From Streptomyces wedmorensis (GTDB lineage: Bacteria > Actinomycetota > Actinomycetes > Streptomycetales > Streptomycetaceae): a stretch of 64,000 bases of DNA. The notes beneath the pieces were generated by a model that worked only from the letters and a program-made list of their open reading frames with translations, did no database searches and was not told the origin of the DNA. Every line of letters starts with the position of its first letter. Position 1 is the stretch's first letter. A program made the position numbers and the translations under genes. Positions 54,445 to 63,972 of the stretch are shown piece by piece. The DNA lies in assembly GCF_000716445.1 (NCBI RefSeq), contig NZ_JNWK01000021.1, positions 1-64,000 on the forward strand, in the 5' to 3' direction.

Positions 54445-55602
54445 TCAGATCTTCCAGACCTGGTCGGCGTAGCGCGTGTCGCAGCCGACCTGGAGCAGCG
54501 GTGCGCCCCACTCGGGGGTGGTCCACGAGACGTACATGCACTTGTCGGTCACCGAGTTGCGCAGCGAGTAGCCGCCTCCGGCGACCGGCTCCAGCTTCCA
54601 CACCTGGTCGCCGAACTCGGGGTGGCAGTCGTACTGGGTGACGGGGGCGCCGTCGTGGGGAGTGGACCACGACACCACGAGGCAGCGGTCGGTCTTGCGG
54701 TTGCGGATCTGGTAGCCGCCCGCGACCCGTTCGAAGTTCCAGACCTGGTCGGCGTACTGCGGGTCGCAGTCCACCTGCTGCGCGGGGGCGTTGTTCTCAG
54801 GGGTGCGCCAGCTGACGTACGCGCAGCGGTCGCTGTGGGCGTTCCGGAGGGACGCGGTGGTGAGGCGGGTGTCCTGGAGCCAGTCGGCGAGGTCGTCGAC
54901 GCGGGCCGCCAGGGCGCCGGTACGGGTCTCGGTGGCCGGGGTGCCGAGGCAGCCGCCCTGCCAGGAGCGGGAGGCGACGCCGGAGATCTCCCCCGCGGCG
55001 GTGAGGAGCGGGCCTCCGGCGTCGCCCTTGCATATCGCGGCGCCGTTCCTGCCGGTGACGGCGATGGTGGTGGGCGTGGGGACGGCGGAGTCGACGGTGA
55101 AGGTGCCGGTGTGGGCCTTGTCCGGCACCCACTCGGCCTTGGTGCGGCCGAAGCCGACGGCCGTCAGCTCGGTGCCGCCCGTCGGAGCGGCGGTGGCCGG
55201 CCGGGCGGGAGTGATCGTGGTGACGGGGGTGGCGAGGCGGAGGAGGGCGGCGTCCCGGTCCGTACGGGGGACGAATTCGACGACCTCGATCTCCTTGCCG
55301 TCGCCGAGGGTGGCGGTGGTGGCGAGGGCCGGTCTGCCGGCCGGGACGGCGGCTCCCGGGGTGGTGGCGAAACAGCTCGCGGCGGTCAGGACCCAGAATC
55401 TGTCGACCAGGGTGCCGGTGCAGGCGCGGGAGTTCGCCTCGTCGCCGAGGGCGAGCCGGACGGCGGCCGGGTGCGTCCCGGCGGCGGCCTCGGGGCCCGG
55501 GACGGCGGTGGCCGGGGTGGCGGCGAAGAGGGCGGTCGACAGCAGGGCGGTGGTGGTCAGGAAGCCGGAGATCCGCGCGGCGCGCGGACGGGGTGCGGAC
55601 AC
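54445..55602 (-). CDS. Trypsin-like pseudoprotease with ricin-type lectin domain
   Basis: A 385-residue secreted protein. The signal peptide ends near ATPATAV. The S1 fold (about 40-240) keeps the catalytic Asp117 in RDAALLRL, but the histidine position reads VLTAASC with Ser76 and the serine position reads CKGDAGGPLL with Ala195, so two of three catalytic residues are missing. Residues about 250-385 form a ricin-type beta-trefoil with three similar repeats (RCAYVSW, RCLVVSW, KCMYVSW, each followed by DQVW). It should bind sugars and a protein partner rather than cut. GTG at 55602 follows AAGGAA. The neighbours are a small secreted protein upstream and the ALF-repeat protein downstream, all leftward. 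Confidence 0.85.
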   Translation of the reverse strand: MSAPRPRAARISGFLTTTALLSTALFAATPATAVPGPEAAAGTHPAAVRLALGDEANSRACTGTLVDRFWVLTAASCFATTPGAAVPAGRPALATTATLGDGKEIEVVEFVPRTDRDAALLRLATPVTTITPARPATAAPTGGTELTAVGFGRTKAEWVPDKAHTGTFTVDSAVPTPTTIAVTGRNGAAICKGDAGGPLLTAAGEISGVASRSWQGGCLGTPATETRTGALAARVDDLADWLQDTRLTTASLRNAHSDRCAYVSWRTPENNAPAQQVDCDPQYADQVWNFERVAGGYQIRNRKTDRCLVVSWSTPHDGAPVTQYDCHPEFGDQVWKLEPVAGGGYSLRNSVTDKCMYVSWTTPEWGAPLLQVGCDTRYADQVWKI

Positions 55603-55661
55603 GTGAGTTCCTTCGGATGTGTCGTGCGGGCGTGGTGACGGGGCGGTGCCGCGTGCGGGCG

Positions 55662-56186
55662 TCACTTGGAGGTGCGGATCTCCATGAGCGTGAAGTCGCG
55701 GCTCTGGTCGTCGGCGCTCTCGCCGACGGGCGTCCAGGTGTTCCTGGTCACGTCGAACGACTTCTCCTCGGTCCCGGTGGTCATGTCGATCACCGTCGAG
55801 TAGCTGTTGCCCCGTGCCGCGTACACCCCGGGAATCTCCAGGCTCAGATAGCCGGTGGTGCCGGTGACCCGGAAGCAGACCCTGTCGTTGGCGCGGTGAC
55901 GGGACCAGAGCTCCAGCAGGTCGGTCCCGCCCGTGCAGTCGGCCAGCACGATGTGGCCGTCCCCGCGCTTCAGGGTGATGCCCCGCTCCGCCAGGATCCG
56001 GTCGGCGTCCGGATAGCCGAAGTCCTCGATCGCGTAGCCGGGCCCCGTCTCGGCGACCGCGGTCATCGCGGCCGGGCGCTCCTGCGCGGAGGTGGCGGAG
56101 GTCCCGCCGCCGACGGCGAGCCAGGCCAGGGCGCCCGCGCCCAGGGCCGCGCCGGCGGCGCGGAGCATCGTCTTGCGTGTCTTCAA
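55662..56186 (-). CDS. Small secreted protein of unknown function
   Basis: A 174-residue protein with a Sec signal peptide (MKTRKTMLRAAGAALGAGAL, cleavage near SATSA). The mature part of about 135 residues has two cysteines (in LADCTGG and RVCFRVTG), possibly one disulphide, and ends with a predicted beta-rich stretch. I do not recognise the family. It is 59 bp upstream of the pseudoprotease gene in the same direction, so both are probably cotranscribed and act outside the cell. The 230 bp upstream separate it from the divergent AraC gene. Confidence 0.75.
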   Translation of the reverse strand: MKTRKTMLRAAGAALGAGALAWLAVGGGTSATSAQERPAAMTAVAETGPGYAIEDFGYPDADRILAERGITLKRGDGHIVLADCTGGTDLLELWSRHRANDRVCFRVTGTTGYLSLEIPGVYAARGNSYSTVIDMTTGTEEKSFDVTRNTWTPVGESADDQSRDFTLMEIRTSK

Positions 56187-56416
56187 GGGGTCGTCCTCGT
56201 CATCGGTGGGTCGGATGCGCGGACCACTCTGACAATTCGCGGTGGGAAGGACTTGACGAGAAATGCACAGTGCCTTGACCGACAGTCGACACCGGCACCA
56301 GGGGACCCCGCACCCCGACCCGATCCCTGAATGTTGAATTCCGGATTTGATCTCCGGAGCGCCACGCCGGTAGAACCCTTTGCCCGGGTCGTTTCCCGGG
56401 GTGTATACCCGCGAAC

Positions 56417-57433
56417 ATGCTGCCCGAGATGATGTTCCGCAGTTCCGACCTACCCCCCGCCGAGCGGTTCGACCAGTGGCGGGAGCTCATGTCGCAGACG
56501 CACGCACCCATGGACATGCGGAGCGGTCACGCCGTCGACTTCTGGGTGAACCAGCGGACCATTTCGCTCGGCGAGGCGACCGTCTATCCGCTGGAATGCA
56601 ATTCCCTCACCTTCCGGCGCACGCCGAAGCTGATACGGAGGTCGGACCCCGAGGCGTTTCACCTGTCGCTCGTCAAGCGCGGCACGGGACTGGTCACCAT
56701 GGGAAAGGACGTCATTTCCCACGGCGTGGCCGAATATCACACCAGCGATTCCTCGCGCGCGTTCGAGGTCGACGTCGCCCACGAGTCGTTCGAGGTCATC
56801 GGCGTCGAGCTGCCCCGGGCCCTGCTGCCGCTGCCCGCGCGCACCGCGGCCCAGGCCATCGGCAAACGCATCTCGGCCCGGAACGGCATGGGCGCCCTCC
56901 TGGCCACCTTCCTCGACCAGCTGGCGAAGGACAGCCGCTCCTACCAGCCCGCGGACGGCCCGCGCCTGACCGCCGTACTGGCCGACCTCATCGCCGCGCT
57001 CTTCGCCGGCGTCCTCGAAGCCGACCGCTCCCTGACCCCCGAGACGCACCGGCGCGCCCTCACGCTCCGCGTCATGGAGTTCATCCGCAACAACGCCGAC
57101 GACCCGTGCCTCGGCATCCCCGCGATCGCCGCCGCGCACCACATCTCCGTCAGCTACCTCCACCGCCTGTTCCAGCGGGAGGGCGACGGAACGACCGTGG
57201 CCGGATACCTCCAGCGGCAGCGGCTCCTACGGGCACGCCGGGACCTGGCGGACCCCGTACACAAGGGCCTGCCCGTGTACGCCATCGCCGCCCGACGCGG
57301 CTTCAGCCACGCCTCCGCCTTCAGCCGCGCCTTCCGCGACGCCTACGGCGTCACCCCGGCGGCCTTCCGAGGCCAGTGCCTCGCCCTCCGCCACCCGAAG
57401 AGCGAGGAACCGTCCGGCCTCAGCACTCGATGA
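56417..57433 (+). CDS. AraC-family regulator (AraC_binding_2 type)
   Basis: A 338-residue regulator. The N-terminal domain has [14 protein letters not shown] and [19 protein letters not shown], the C-terminal helix-turn-helix pair [19 protein letters not shown] and [22 protein letters not shown]. It is clearly related to the regulator at 39235-40206. ATGs at 56429 and 56432 are alternative starts; none has a good binding site. It is divergent from the secreted-protein genes, which may be its targets, and its 3' end overlaps sdaA by 14 bp. The upstream intergenic region is more AT-rich than average, with TTGAATTCCGGATTTGATC. Confidence 0.87.
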   Translation: MLPEMMFRSSDLPPAERFDQWRELMSQTHAPMDMRSGHAVDFWVNQRTISLGEATVYPLECNSLTFRRTPKLIRRSDPEAFHLSLVKRGTGLVTMGKDVISHGVAEYHTSDSSRAFEVDVAHESFEVIGVELPRALLPLPARTAAQAIGKRISARNGMGALLATFLDQLAKDSRSYQPADGPRLTAVLADLIAALFAGVLEADRSLTPETHRRALTLRVMEFIRNNADDPCLGIPAIAAAHHISVSYLHRLFQREGDGTTVAGYLQRQRLLRARRDLADPVHKGLPVYAIAARRGFSHASAFSRAFRDAYGVTPAAFRGQCLALRHPKSEEPSGLSTR

Positions 57434-58790
57434 TGTTCACCGCGAGACCGCCGCGGGCGGTCTCCTTGTACTTGACGCTCATGTCGGCGCCGGTCTCCTT
57501 CATGGTCTTGATGACCTTGTCGAGGGAGACCAGGTGGCTGCCGTCGCCGCGCATCGACATCTTGGCCGCCGTGACGGCCTTGACCGCCGCCATGCCGTTC
57601 CGCTCGATGCACGGGATCTGGACCAGGCCGCCGACCGGGTCGCAGGTCAGGCCCAGGTTGTGCTCCATGCCGATCTCGGCGGCGTTCTCCACCTGCTCCG
57701 GGCTGCCGCCCAGGACCTCGGCGAGAGCACCCGCCGCCATCGAGCAGGCCGAGCCGACCTCGCCCTGGCAGCCGACCTCGGCGCCGGAGATCGAGGCGTT
57801 CTCCTTGAAGAGCATGCCGACCGCGCCGGCCGCCAGCATGAAGCGGACGATGCCGTCGTCGTCGGCGCCGGGCACGAAGTTCATGTAGTAGTGCAGGACG
57901 GCGGGGATGATGCCCGCCGCGCCGTTCGTCGGGGCGGTGACCACCCGGCCGCCCGCCGCGTTCTCCTCGTTCACGGCCATCGCGTAGAGGGTGATCCACT
58001 CCATGGCGTGCATCTTCGGGTCGCCCTCGGAGCGCAGCTTGCGGGCCAGGGTGGAGGCGCGTCGGCGGACCTTCAGGCCGCCGGGCAGGATGCCCTCGCG
58101 GGACATGCCGCGCGAGACGCAGGCCTGCATGACCCGCCAGATCTCCAGGAGGCCCTCGCGGATCTCGTCCTCGGTGCGCCAGGCCTTCTCGTTCTCCAGC
58201 ATCAGCGAGGAGATCGAGAGCCCGGTCTCCTTCGCGAGGCGCAGCAGCTCGTCACCGGTGCGGAAGGGGTACTTCAGGACGGTGTCCTCGGGGACGATCG
58301 GGTTCTCGCCCGCCACCGCGTCCTCGTCCACGACGAAGCCGCCGCCGACCGAGTAGTAGGTCTTCTCCAGGACGAGGGCGCCCTCGGCGTCGTAGGCGAA
58401 GACCGTCATGCCGTTGGCGTGGTACGGGAGCGCCTTGCGCCGGTGCAGGATCAGGTCGGCGTCGAAGTCGAAGGGGATCTCGTGGGCGCCGAGCAGGTTG
58501 ATCCGGCCGCTCGCCTTGATCCGCTCGAACTCGTCGTCGGCGGTCTCGACGTTCACGGTGCGCGGCGAGTTGCCCTCCAGGCCCAGCAGCACCGCCTTGG
58601 GGGTGCCGTGGCCGTGGCCGGTCGCGCCGAGTGAGCCGTACAGCTCGGCCCGTATCGTCGCGGTGTGGGCGAGCAGCCCCTCGTTCTTCAGCCTGCGCGC
58701 GAACATCCGCGCCGCACGCATGGGGCCCACCGTGTGGGAGCTCGACGGGCCGATGCCGATCGAGAACAGGTCGAAGACCGAGATGGCCAC
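57420..58790 (-). CDS. sdaA: L-serine ammonia-lyase (iron-sulphur type)
   Basis: A 456-residue single-chain L-serine dehydratase deaminating serine to pyruvate. The beta-type N-terminal domain begins [22 protein letters not shown]. The alpha-type catalytic domain has [34 protein letters not shown] and [18 protein letters not shown], which carry the cysteines for the 4Fe-4S cluster. GTG at 58790 follows AAGGAG. It is downstream of glyA but separated by a long hairpin and a repeat pair, so it likely has its own promoter. With GlyA it converts glycine-derived serine to pyruvate. Confidence 0.95.
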   Translation of the reverse strand: MAISVFDLFSIGIGPSSSHTVGPMRAARMFARRLKNEGLLAHTATIRAELYGSLGATGHGHGTPKAVLLGLEGNSPRTVNVETADDEFERIKASGRINLLGAHEIPFDFDADLILHRRKALPYHANGMTVFAYDAEGALVLEKTYYSVGGGFVVDEDAVAGENPIVPEDTVLKYPFRTGDELLRLAKETGLSISSLMLENEKAWRTEDEIREGLLEIWRVMQACVSRGMSREGILPGGLKVRRRASTLARKLRSEGDPKMHAMEWITLYAMAVNEENAAGGRVVTAPTNGAAGIIPAVLHYYMNFVPGADDDGIVRFMLAAGAVGMLFKENASISGAEVGCQGEVGSACSMAAGALAEVLGGSPEQVENAAEIGMEHNLGLTCDPVGGLVQIPCIERNGMAAVKAVTAAKMSMRGDGSHLVSLDKVIKTMKETGADMSVKYKETARGGLAVNIIEC

Positions 58791-58885
58791 GGGAGGACTC
58801 CTTGTGGGGGCTAGACGCCGTTGTCTGCCGGGGTGGTGCAGAAAAGCGTGCGGGAGGCGTTCGGAAGGGCGTGACGACATGAGCT

Positions 58886-58923
58886 GGGGCACCGCGCCCA
58901 CTGTCCAGTGTGCGCGGTGCCCC
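58886..58923 (-). terminator. Terminator between glyA and sdaA
   Basis: A 12-bp perfect stem (GGGGCACCGCGC at 58886-58897, complement at 58912-58923) with a smaller CACTG/CAGTG stem inside its loop. It lies 43 bp after the glyA stop. Confidence 0.75.
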
Positions 58924-58964
58924 GGAACTATCGTACGAACGAAACCGGAACTAAATCGTACGAA
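58922..58964. repeat. Repeated TCGTACGAA motif next to the glyA stop
   Basis: CCGGAACTA plus TCGTACGAA at 58922-58939 is repeated as CCGGAACTAAA plus TCGTACGAA at 58945-58964. TCGTACGA is itself a palindrome. The two copies lie between glyA and the terminator, upstream of sdaA, and may be a regulator site for sdaA. Confidence 0.7.
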
Positions 58965-58965
58965 A

Positions 58966-60234
58966 TTACTTCAGGCCGGGGTACAGCGGGTGCTTGTCCG
59001 CCAGAGCGGTCACCCGGGCCTTGAGGGCCGCGGCCTTGTCGGCGTCGAAGCCCGGCTTCAGGGTCTCCGCGATGACGTCGGCGACCTCGGCGAAGTCCTC
59101 CGCCTGGAAACCGCGGGTCGCGAGCGCCGGCGTACCGATGCGCAGACCCGAGGTGACCATCGGCGGGCGCGGGTCGTTCGGAACGGCGTTCCGGTTGACC
59201 GTGATGCCGACCTCGTGGAGACGGTCCTCGGCCTGCTGGCCGTCGAGCTCGGAGTCGCGCAGGTCCACCAGGACCAGGTGCACGTCCGTGCCGCCGGACA
59301 GGACCGAGACGCCGTGGGCGGTGACGTCGTCCTGGACCAGACGGTCGGCGAGGGCACGGGCGCCGTCCAGGGTGCGCTGCTGGCGCTCCTTGAACTCCTC
59401 CGAGGCCGCGACCTTGAAGGAGACGGCCTTGGCCGCGATCACGTGCTCCAGCGGGCCGCCCTGGAAGCCGGGGAAGACCGAGGAGTTCAGCTTCTTCGCG
59501 AACTCCTTCTTCGCCAGGATGATGCCGCCGCGGGGGCCGCCGAGCGTCTTGTGCGTGGTGGAGGTCACCACGTCCGCGTACTCGACCGGGTTCGGGTGCA
59601 GACCGGCGGCGACCAGGCCCGCGAAGTGGGCCATGTCGACCCACAGGTAGGCCTCGACCTCGTCGGCGATCCGGCGGAACTCCGCGAAGTCCAGCTGGCG
59701 CGGGTAGGCGGACCAGCCCGCGATGATGACCTTCGGGCGGTGCTCCTTGGCGAGGCGCTCGACCTCGGCCATGTCGACCCGACCGGCGTCGTCCACGTGG
59801 TACGCGACCACGTTGAACTGCTTGCCGGAGAAGTTCAGGCGCATGCCGTGGGTCAGGTGACCGCCGTGCGCCAGGTCCAGGCCCAGGATCGTGTCGCCCG
59901 GCTGGGCGATCGCGAAGAGGGCGGCCTGGTTCGCGGAGGCGCCGGAGTGCGGCTGGACGTTGGCGTACTCGGCGCCGAACAGGTCCTTGATCCGGTCGAT
60001 CGCGATCTGCTCGGCCACGTCGACGTGCTCGCAGCCGCCGTAGTAACGGCGGCCCGGGTAGCCCTCGGCGTACTTGTTGGTGAGGACGGAGCCCTGGGCC
60101 TCCATGACCGCGACCGGAGCGAAGTTCTCCGAGGCGATCATCTCGAGGGTGGACTGCTGACGGCGGAGCTCGGCGTCGACGGCGGCGGCGACGTCGGGGT
60201 CGAGCTCGTGGAGGGGAGTGTTCAGAAGCGACAT
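58966..60234 (-). CDS. glyA: Serine hydroxymethyltransferase GlyA
   Basis: A 422-residue PLP enzyme interconverting serine and glycine with tetrahydrofolate. The PLP lysine is Lys229 in [14 protein letters not shown]; other signatures are [30 protein letters not shown] N-terminal sequence including [16 protein letters not shown]. It follows gcvH with a 24-bp gap, so gcvT-gcvH-glyA form one riboswitch-controlled operon for glycine breakdown to serine. The stop is TAA, followed directly by the TCGTACGAA repeats. Confidence 0.97.
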   Translation of the reverse strand: MSLLNTPLHELDPDVAAAVDAELRRQQSTLEMIASENFAPVAVMEAQGSVLTNKYAEGYPGRRYYGGCEHVDVAEQIAIDRIKDLFGAEYANVQPHSGASANQAALFAIAQPGDTILGLDLAHGGHLTHGMRLNFSGKQFNVVAYHVDDAGRVDMAEVERLAKEHRPKVIIAGWSAYPRQLDFAEFRRIADEVEAYLWVDMAHFAGLVAAGLHPNPVEYADVVTSTTHKTLGGPRGGIILAKKEFAKKLNSSVFPGFQGGPLEHVIAAKAVSFKVAASEEFKERQQRTLDGARALADRLVQDDVTAHGVSVLSGGTDVHLVLVDLRDSELDGQQAEDRLHEVGITVNRNAVPNDPRPPMVTSGLRIGTPALATRGFQAEDFAEVADVIAETLKPGFDADKAAALKARVTALADKHPLYPGLK

Positions 60235-60258
60235 GAATCGATCCCTAGGGGGTCTCGG

Positions 60259-60636
60259 TTAGCCGGCGGTGAAGGCGGTGTACTCGTCGGCGGAGAGCAG
60301 GTCCTTCGGCTCGTCCGCGAGGCGCACCTTGAACAGCCAGCCGCCCTCGAACGGGGCGGAGTTCACCAGCGACGGGTCGTCGACGACGTCCTGGTTCGCC
60401 TCGACGACCTCGCCGGTCACCGGCGAGTACAGCTCGCTGACGGACTTGGTCGACTCCAGCTCGCCACATTCCTCGCCCGCGGTCACGGTGTTGCCGACCT
60501 CGGGGAGCTGGACGTACACGATGTCGCCGAGCGCGTTCGCCGCGTGCTCGGTGATGCCGACGGTCGCGACGCCGTCAACGGCGTCCGTCAGCCACTCGTG
60601 CTCCTTGCTGTAGCGAAGCTGCTGGGGGTTGCTCAT
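60259..60636 (-). CDS. gcvH: Glycine cleavage system H protein
   Basis: A 125-residue lipoyl carrier. The lipoylated lysine is Lys64 in [12 protein letters not shown]; the fold around [22 protein letters not shown] and FEGGWLFKV is typical. ATG at 60636 follows AGGAG. It carries the aminomethyl group from the P protein to GcvT. It is the second gene of the operon, 77 bp after gcvT. The P protein (gcvP) is not in the window. Confidence 0.96.
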   Translation of the reverse strand: MSNPQQLRYSKEHEWLTDAVDGVATVGITEHAANALGDIVYVQLPEVGNTVTAGEECGELESTKSVSELYSPVTGEVVEANQDVVDDPSLVNSAPFEGGWLFKVRLADEPKDLLSADEYTAFTAG

Positions 60637-60713
60637 GGCCTGATTCTCCTGGATCGGGGGAGTACTGATGTACGTGGGTCTTGCGGGGTGAGACGCCGGG
60701 TGAGACGAGTACG

Positions 60714-61829
60714 TCACTTCTGGCGCTTGTAGAACGGCAGCGCCACGACCTCGTAGGGCTCGTGGGTGCCGCGGATGTCCACACCTACACCCGCGGTGCC
60801 GGGCGCGGCGTGCGCCGCGTCGACGTACGCGATGGCGATCGGCTTGCCGAGGGTCGGGGACGGCGCGCCCGAGGTGATCTCGCCGACGACCTCGCCGCCG
60901 GTGACGACCTGGAAGCCGGCGCGCGGGACGCGGCGGCCCTCGGCGATCAGACCGACGAGCTTGCGCGGCGGGGCGGTCTCGGCGCGCTCGGCGGCGGCCT
61001 CCAGCGCCTTGCGGCCGACGAAGTCGCCGGGCTTCTCGAACTTCACGACCCGGCCGAGGCCCGCGTCGAAGGGGGTGAGGGCGGTGGTCAGCTCGTGGCC
61101 GTACAGCGGCATGCCGGCCTCGAGGCGGAGCGTGTCACGGCAGGACAGGCCGCAGGGGATCAGGCCGACGCCCTCGCCCGCCTCGGTCAGCGCCTTCCAG
61201 ACGCCCTCCGCGTGCTCCGGCTTCAGGAACAGCTCGAAGCCGTCCTCGCCGGTGTAGCCGGTACGGGCGATCAGCGCGGGCACGCCCGCGACCGTGCCGG
61301 GCAGACCGGCGTAGTACTTCAGGCCGTCCAGGTCGGCGTCGGTGATCGACTTCAGGATGCCGGGGGACTCCGGGCCCTGGACCGCGATCAGGGCGTACGC
61401 GTCACGGTCGTCGCGCACCTCGGCGTCGAAGCCCTCCGCGCGGGCGACGAGCGCGTCCAGGACGATCTGCGCGTTGGAGGCGTTGGCGACGACCATGTAC
61501 TCGGTCTCGCCCAGGCGGTAGACGATCAGGTCGTCGAGGATGCCGCCGTCCTCCTGGCAGATCATCGTGTAGCGGGCGCGGCCGTTGCCCACCGTGGAGA
61601 TGTTGCCGACGAGGGCGTAGTCCAGCAGGTCGACGGCCTGCGGGCCGGTGACCGTGATCTCGCCCATGTGGGAGAGGTCGAAGAGGCCCGCCTTGGTGCG
61701 GACGGCGTTGTGCTCGTCGCGCTCGCTGGTGTACCGCAGCGGCATGTCCCAGCCCGCGAAGTCGGTCATGGTCGCGCCCAGCGAACGATGCAGGGCATCG
61801 AGGGCGGTCAGACGGGGGGCAGTGCTCAT
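60714..61829 (-). CDS. gcvT: Glycine cleavage system T protein (aminomethyltransferase)
   Basis: A 371-residue folate-dependent aminomethyltransferase. It has [32 protein letters not shown], the folate-binding [11 protein letters not shown] and the late [25 protein letters not shown] at 61829 follows GGGAG. It transfers the methylene from GcvH-bound aminomethyl to tetrahydrofolate. It is the first gene of gcvT-gcvH-glyA, controlled by the tandem glycine riboswitch upstream. Confidence 0.96.
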   Translation of the reverse strand: MSTAPRLTALDALHRSLGATMTDFAGWDMPLRYTSERDEHNAVRTKAGLFDLSHMGEITVTGPQAVDLLDYALVGNISTVGNGRARYTMICQEDGGILDDLIVYRLGETEYMVVANASNAQIVLDALVARAEGFDAEVRDDRDAYALIAVQGPESPGILKSITDADLDGLKYYAGLPGTVAGVPALIARTGYTGEDGFELFLKPEHAEGVWKALTEAGEGVGLIPCGLSCRDTLRLEAGMPLYGHELTTALTPFDAGLGRVVKFEKPGDFVGRKALEAAAERAETAPPRKLVGLIAEGRRVPRAGFQVVTGGEVVGEITSGAPSPTLGKPIAIAYVDAAHAAPGTAGVGVDIRGTHEPYEVVALPFYKRQK

Positions 61830-61887
61830 GGGGTGGCTCCCGGGTCCCAAGGGCGTGATCGGTGACGAAACACATGACGGCGAGGAC

Positions 61888-62090
61888 GTCCTCCCCATCT
61901 GTCATGGAACCTGAGAGGTTCACCGAGAGCATCTCGTCACCGAGAGATCGGCTTGCACCTTGGGTGGGGACACACCAGGGTGTCCCGCTTTTCAGATCTG
62001 CCTCATCCGCGCGGTACGGGGCCTGAGAGATTCAAGGGAGGGTCTTGCTCCTTCGGCGTCCGGGCGCCTCGGCGGTCCGGAACTCTCCCG
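61888..62090 (-). ncRNA. Tandem glycine riboswitch
   Basis: On the minus strand, the first aptamer runs from GGGAGAG (62089 leftward) through GCCGAAGGAGCAA and AATCTCTCAGGCC to about 61985. The second follows with GGTGCAAGCC, ACCTCTCAGGTT (61908-61919) and GACAGATGGGGAGG at 61888-61901. These are the conserved segments of the gcvT-type glycine aptamer in two copies. It ends about 59 bp before gcvT, so glycine should turn on the gcvT-gcvH-glyA operon. Confidence 0.9.
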
Positions 62091-62220
62091 CGCGGATTCG
62101 AGCGGCCGGTATGCGATTGTGTGGCGACTGTGCGCGCCTGGCGCGGACATCATTGCACGCGGTGTCGGCGGGGCAAATCGCTTGTGTCTCATTACCGTTT
62201 CTTTACACTTTGTGGGCAAG

Positions 62221-62244
62221 GGTCTCCTCAGGTCTCCTGAGACC
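62221..62244 (+). promoter_or_regulatory. Small palindrome before the P-loop gene
   Basis: GGTCTCCT occurs at 62221-62228 and 62231-62238, and the second copy is part of the palindrome GGTCTC-CT-GAGACC (62231-62244). It lies 17-40 bp ahead of the start, after an AT-rich segment (TTTCTTTACACTTTGTGGG) that may be the promoter. Confidence 0.45.
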
Positions 62245-62260
62245 CGACAGGGGGAGCGAG

Positions 62261-62923
62261 ATGAGGATCGAGCACACCGGGGCGTTCGCGACGAGCACCG
62301 GCATACCGGCCCAGCGGGCCCGCGCCAGGACGCGCCGCCGGGGCCGGCTGCTGCGTGACCTCCGCGAGCGCGGCGGCCGCGGTCCGCGCGCCCTCGTCTT
62401 CGCCGCCGGCGACCTCGTGGTCGTCTCCGGACTGCCCGGCAGCGGCAAGTCCACCCTCATGAAGCGCGCCGCCGACGGCCACGGCATCGACTCCCAGGAC
62501 ACCCGCGAGCGCTGGGAGGCCCGCATGCCCCGCCTCCTGCCGTACGCGGTCTACCGCCCCGTCGTGCGCCTCGCGCACTACGCGGGGCTGCGCCGCGCCC
62601 TGCGCTCCGGCGCGAGCGTGATCGTGCACGACTGCGGCACCCAGTCCTGGGTGCGCGGCTGGCTCGCCCGCGAGGCCCGCCGCCGGGGCCGCGCCCTGCA
62701 CCTGCTGCTCCTCGACGTCACACCGGACACCGCCAGGGCCGGCCAGGACGCCCGCGGCCGCGGTGTCTCCGCCTACGCCTTCGCCCGCCACCGGCGGGCC
62801 GTCGGCCGACTGCTGCGGGCCGCCGAGTCCGGCAGCCTCCCGCCCGGCTGCGCCTCCGTCACCCTCCTCGACCGCGCCTCCGCCGACGTCCTCCGCCGCA
62901 TCTCCTTCCGCGACCCCGCCTGA
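62261..62923 (+). CDS. P-loop nucleotide-binding protein (small kinase-like)
   Basis: A 220-residue protein with Walker A GLPGSGKST at 57-65 after a strand LVVVSG, and a lid-like Arg-rich helical region ([24 protein letters not shown]). The pattern fits small-molecule kinases or zeta-toxin-like phosphotransferases; no specific substrate motif is visible. The first 45 residues are a basic leader. ATG at 62261 follows GGGGAGCGAG. It is divergent from the gcv riboswitch and followed by a 270-bp gap without a gene. Confidence 0.75.
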   Translation: MRIEHTGAFATSTGIPAQRARARTRRRGRLLRDLRERGGRGPRALVFAAGDLVVVSGLPGSGKSTLMKRAADGHGIDSQDTRERWEARMPRLLPYAVYRPVVRLAHYAGLRRALRSGASVIVHDCGTQSWVRGWLAREARRRGRALHLLLLDVTPDTARAGQDARGRGVSAYAFARHRRAVGRLLRAAESGSLPPGCASVTLLDRASADVLRRISFRDPA

Positions 62924-63193
62924 CGCCCGCGGGCCCGCCTCAGGGGCCGGTGCCGGCGACGGGCGGGGGTCCGCCCGGGGCCGTACCGGTCAGGGGTCGC
63001 GGGCCTGCCCGGGTCCACGCGCCCGACGCCCGCGGGAGCCGCCGGAGGTCCGGCCCGGGCGCGCGCGGGGCTGCCGTGAGGTCCCGTCGGCGGCCCCGTA
63101 CCCTTCCCTTTTGGCCACGGCGGCGCCGGGGCGGCGTTAGGGTGCTGCCGGGCGGCCGGTACGGCAGGCCGTGCGAGAAGGGGAAACGCGACC

Positions 63194-63934
63194 GTGGACG
63201 TGACGTGGCCGGGCAATGAGCTCGAAGAGGTCCTTGCCGCCTCACTCGGCAACCCCGCGGCGGGCGGCCGGCTCGTCGAGGTGCTGGGCCGCAGCCAGGT
63301 CTGGGTGCCCCTGCCGAACGGCGGCGGCCCCGACAGCCCCGACCTGGACCTCGCCACCATGGAGATCGACGGCGCGGCCTACGTCCCCGTCTTCAGCTCC
63401 GAGCAGCAGTTCCTCGCCTGCGTCGGCGACCACATGTCCTTCGCCGTCGCCCCCGCCCGAGACTTCGCCCGCGGCCTGCCCCCGCAGCTCGGCATCGCCG
63501 TGAACCCCGGCGGCACCGCCGGGGTCCCGCTGCCCCCGCCCGCCGTCGCCGAACTCTGCCGCGCCGGCCGGACCCCGCTCGACGGCCCCGCCACCGGCGG
63601 CCGCGTCCGGCTCTTCGAGCCCGACTGGCAGGACGACCCGGTCGACTTCCTCGCCGCCGCCTCCGCCGAGTTCGAGGCCTCCGGCGTCGTCACCAGCGCC
63701 CGGCGCGCGCTCGCCAGCGTCGAGGGCACCGAACCGGCCCTCTTCATCGGCGTCCAGCTCGCCCACTGGGAGGGCGCCGACCGGAACGCGCCCCTGGACG
63801 CCCTCGGCCGCGCCCTCGGCCGGGTCGAGGTCGCCTGGCCGGTCAACCTCATCCTGCTCGACATGGCGCAGGACCCGGTCGGCGACTGGATGCTGGAGCG
63901 GGTCCGCCCGTTCTACCAGCGCGCCGCCGTGTGA
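63194..63934 (+). CDS. SseB-family protein
   Basis: A 246-residue protein with the SseB N-terminal domain (VWVPLPNGG, AYVPVFSSEQQFLA, GIAVNPGG) and a second domain containing PALFIGVQLAHWEG that resembles the SseB C-terminal domain. SseB in E. coli is linked to serine sensitivity; its biochemical role is unknown. Its location beside sdaA/glyA/gcv suggests a link to serine/glycine balance, but this is inference. GTG at 63194 follows GGGGA. Actinobacteria often carry several SseB-like genes. Confidence 0.8.
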   Translation: MDVTWPGNELEEVLAASLGNPAAGGRLVEVLGRSQVWVPLPNGGGPDSPDLDLATMEIDGAAYVPVFSSEQQFLACVGDHMSFAVAPARDFARGLPPQLGIAVNPGGTAGVPLPPPAVAELCRAGRTPLDGPATGGRVRLFEPDWQDDPVDFLAAASAEFEASGVVTSARRALASVEGTEPALFIGVQLAHWEGADRNAPLDALGRALGRVEVAWPVNLILLDMAQDPVGDWMLERVRPFYQRAAV

Positions 63935-63972
63935 GCGACCCGCTGTTTAAGCTGAACTGACCGGTGAGCCGA

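Noticed and set aside
51348-54641. A 1097-codon plus-strand frame opposite the ALF-repeat gene
   Set aside because: It is a Gly/Arg-rich mirror of the alanine-rich minus-strand gene, without domains or a ribosome binding site.
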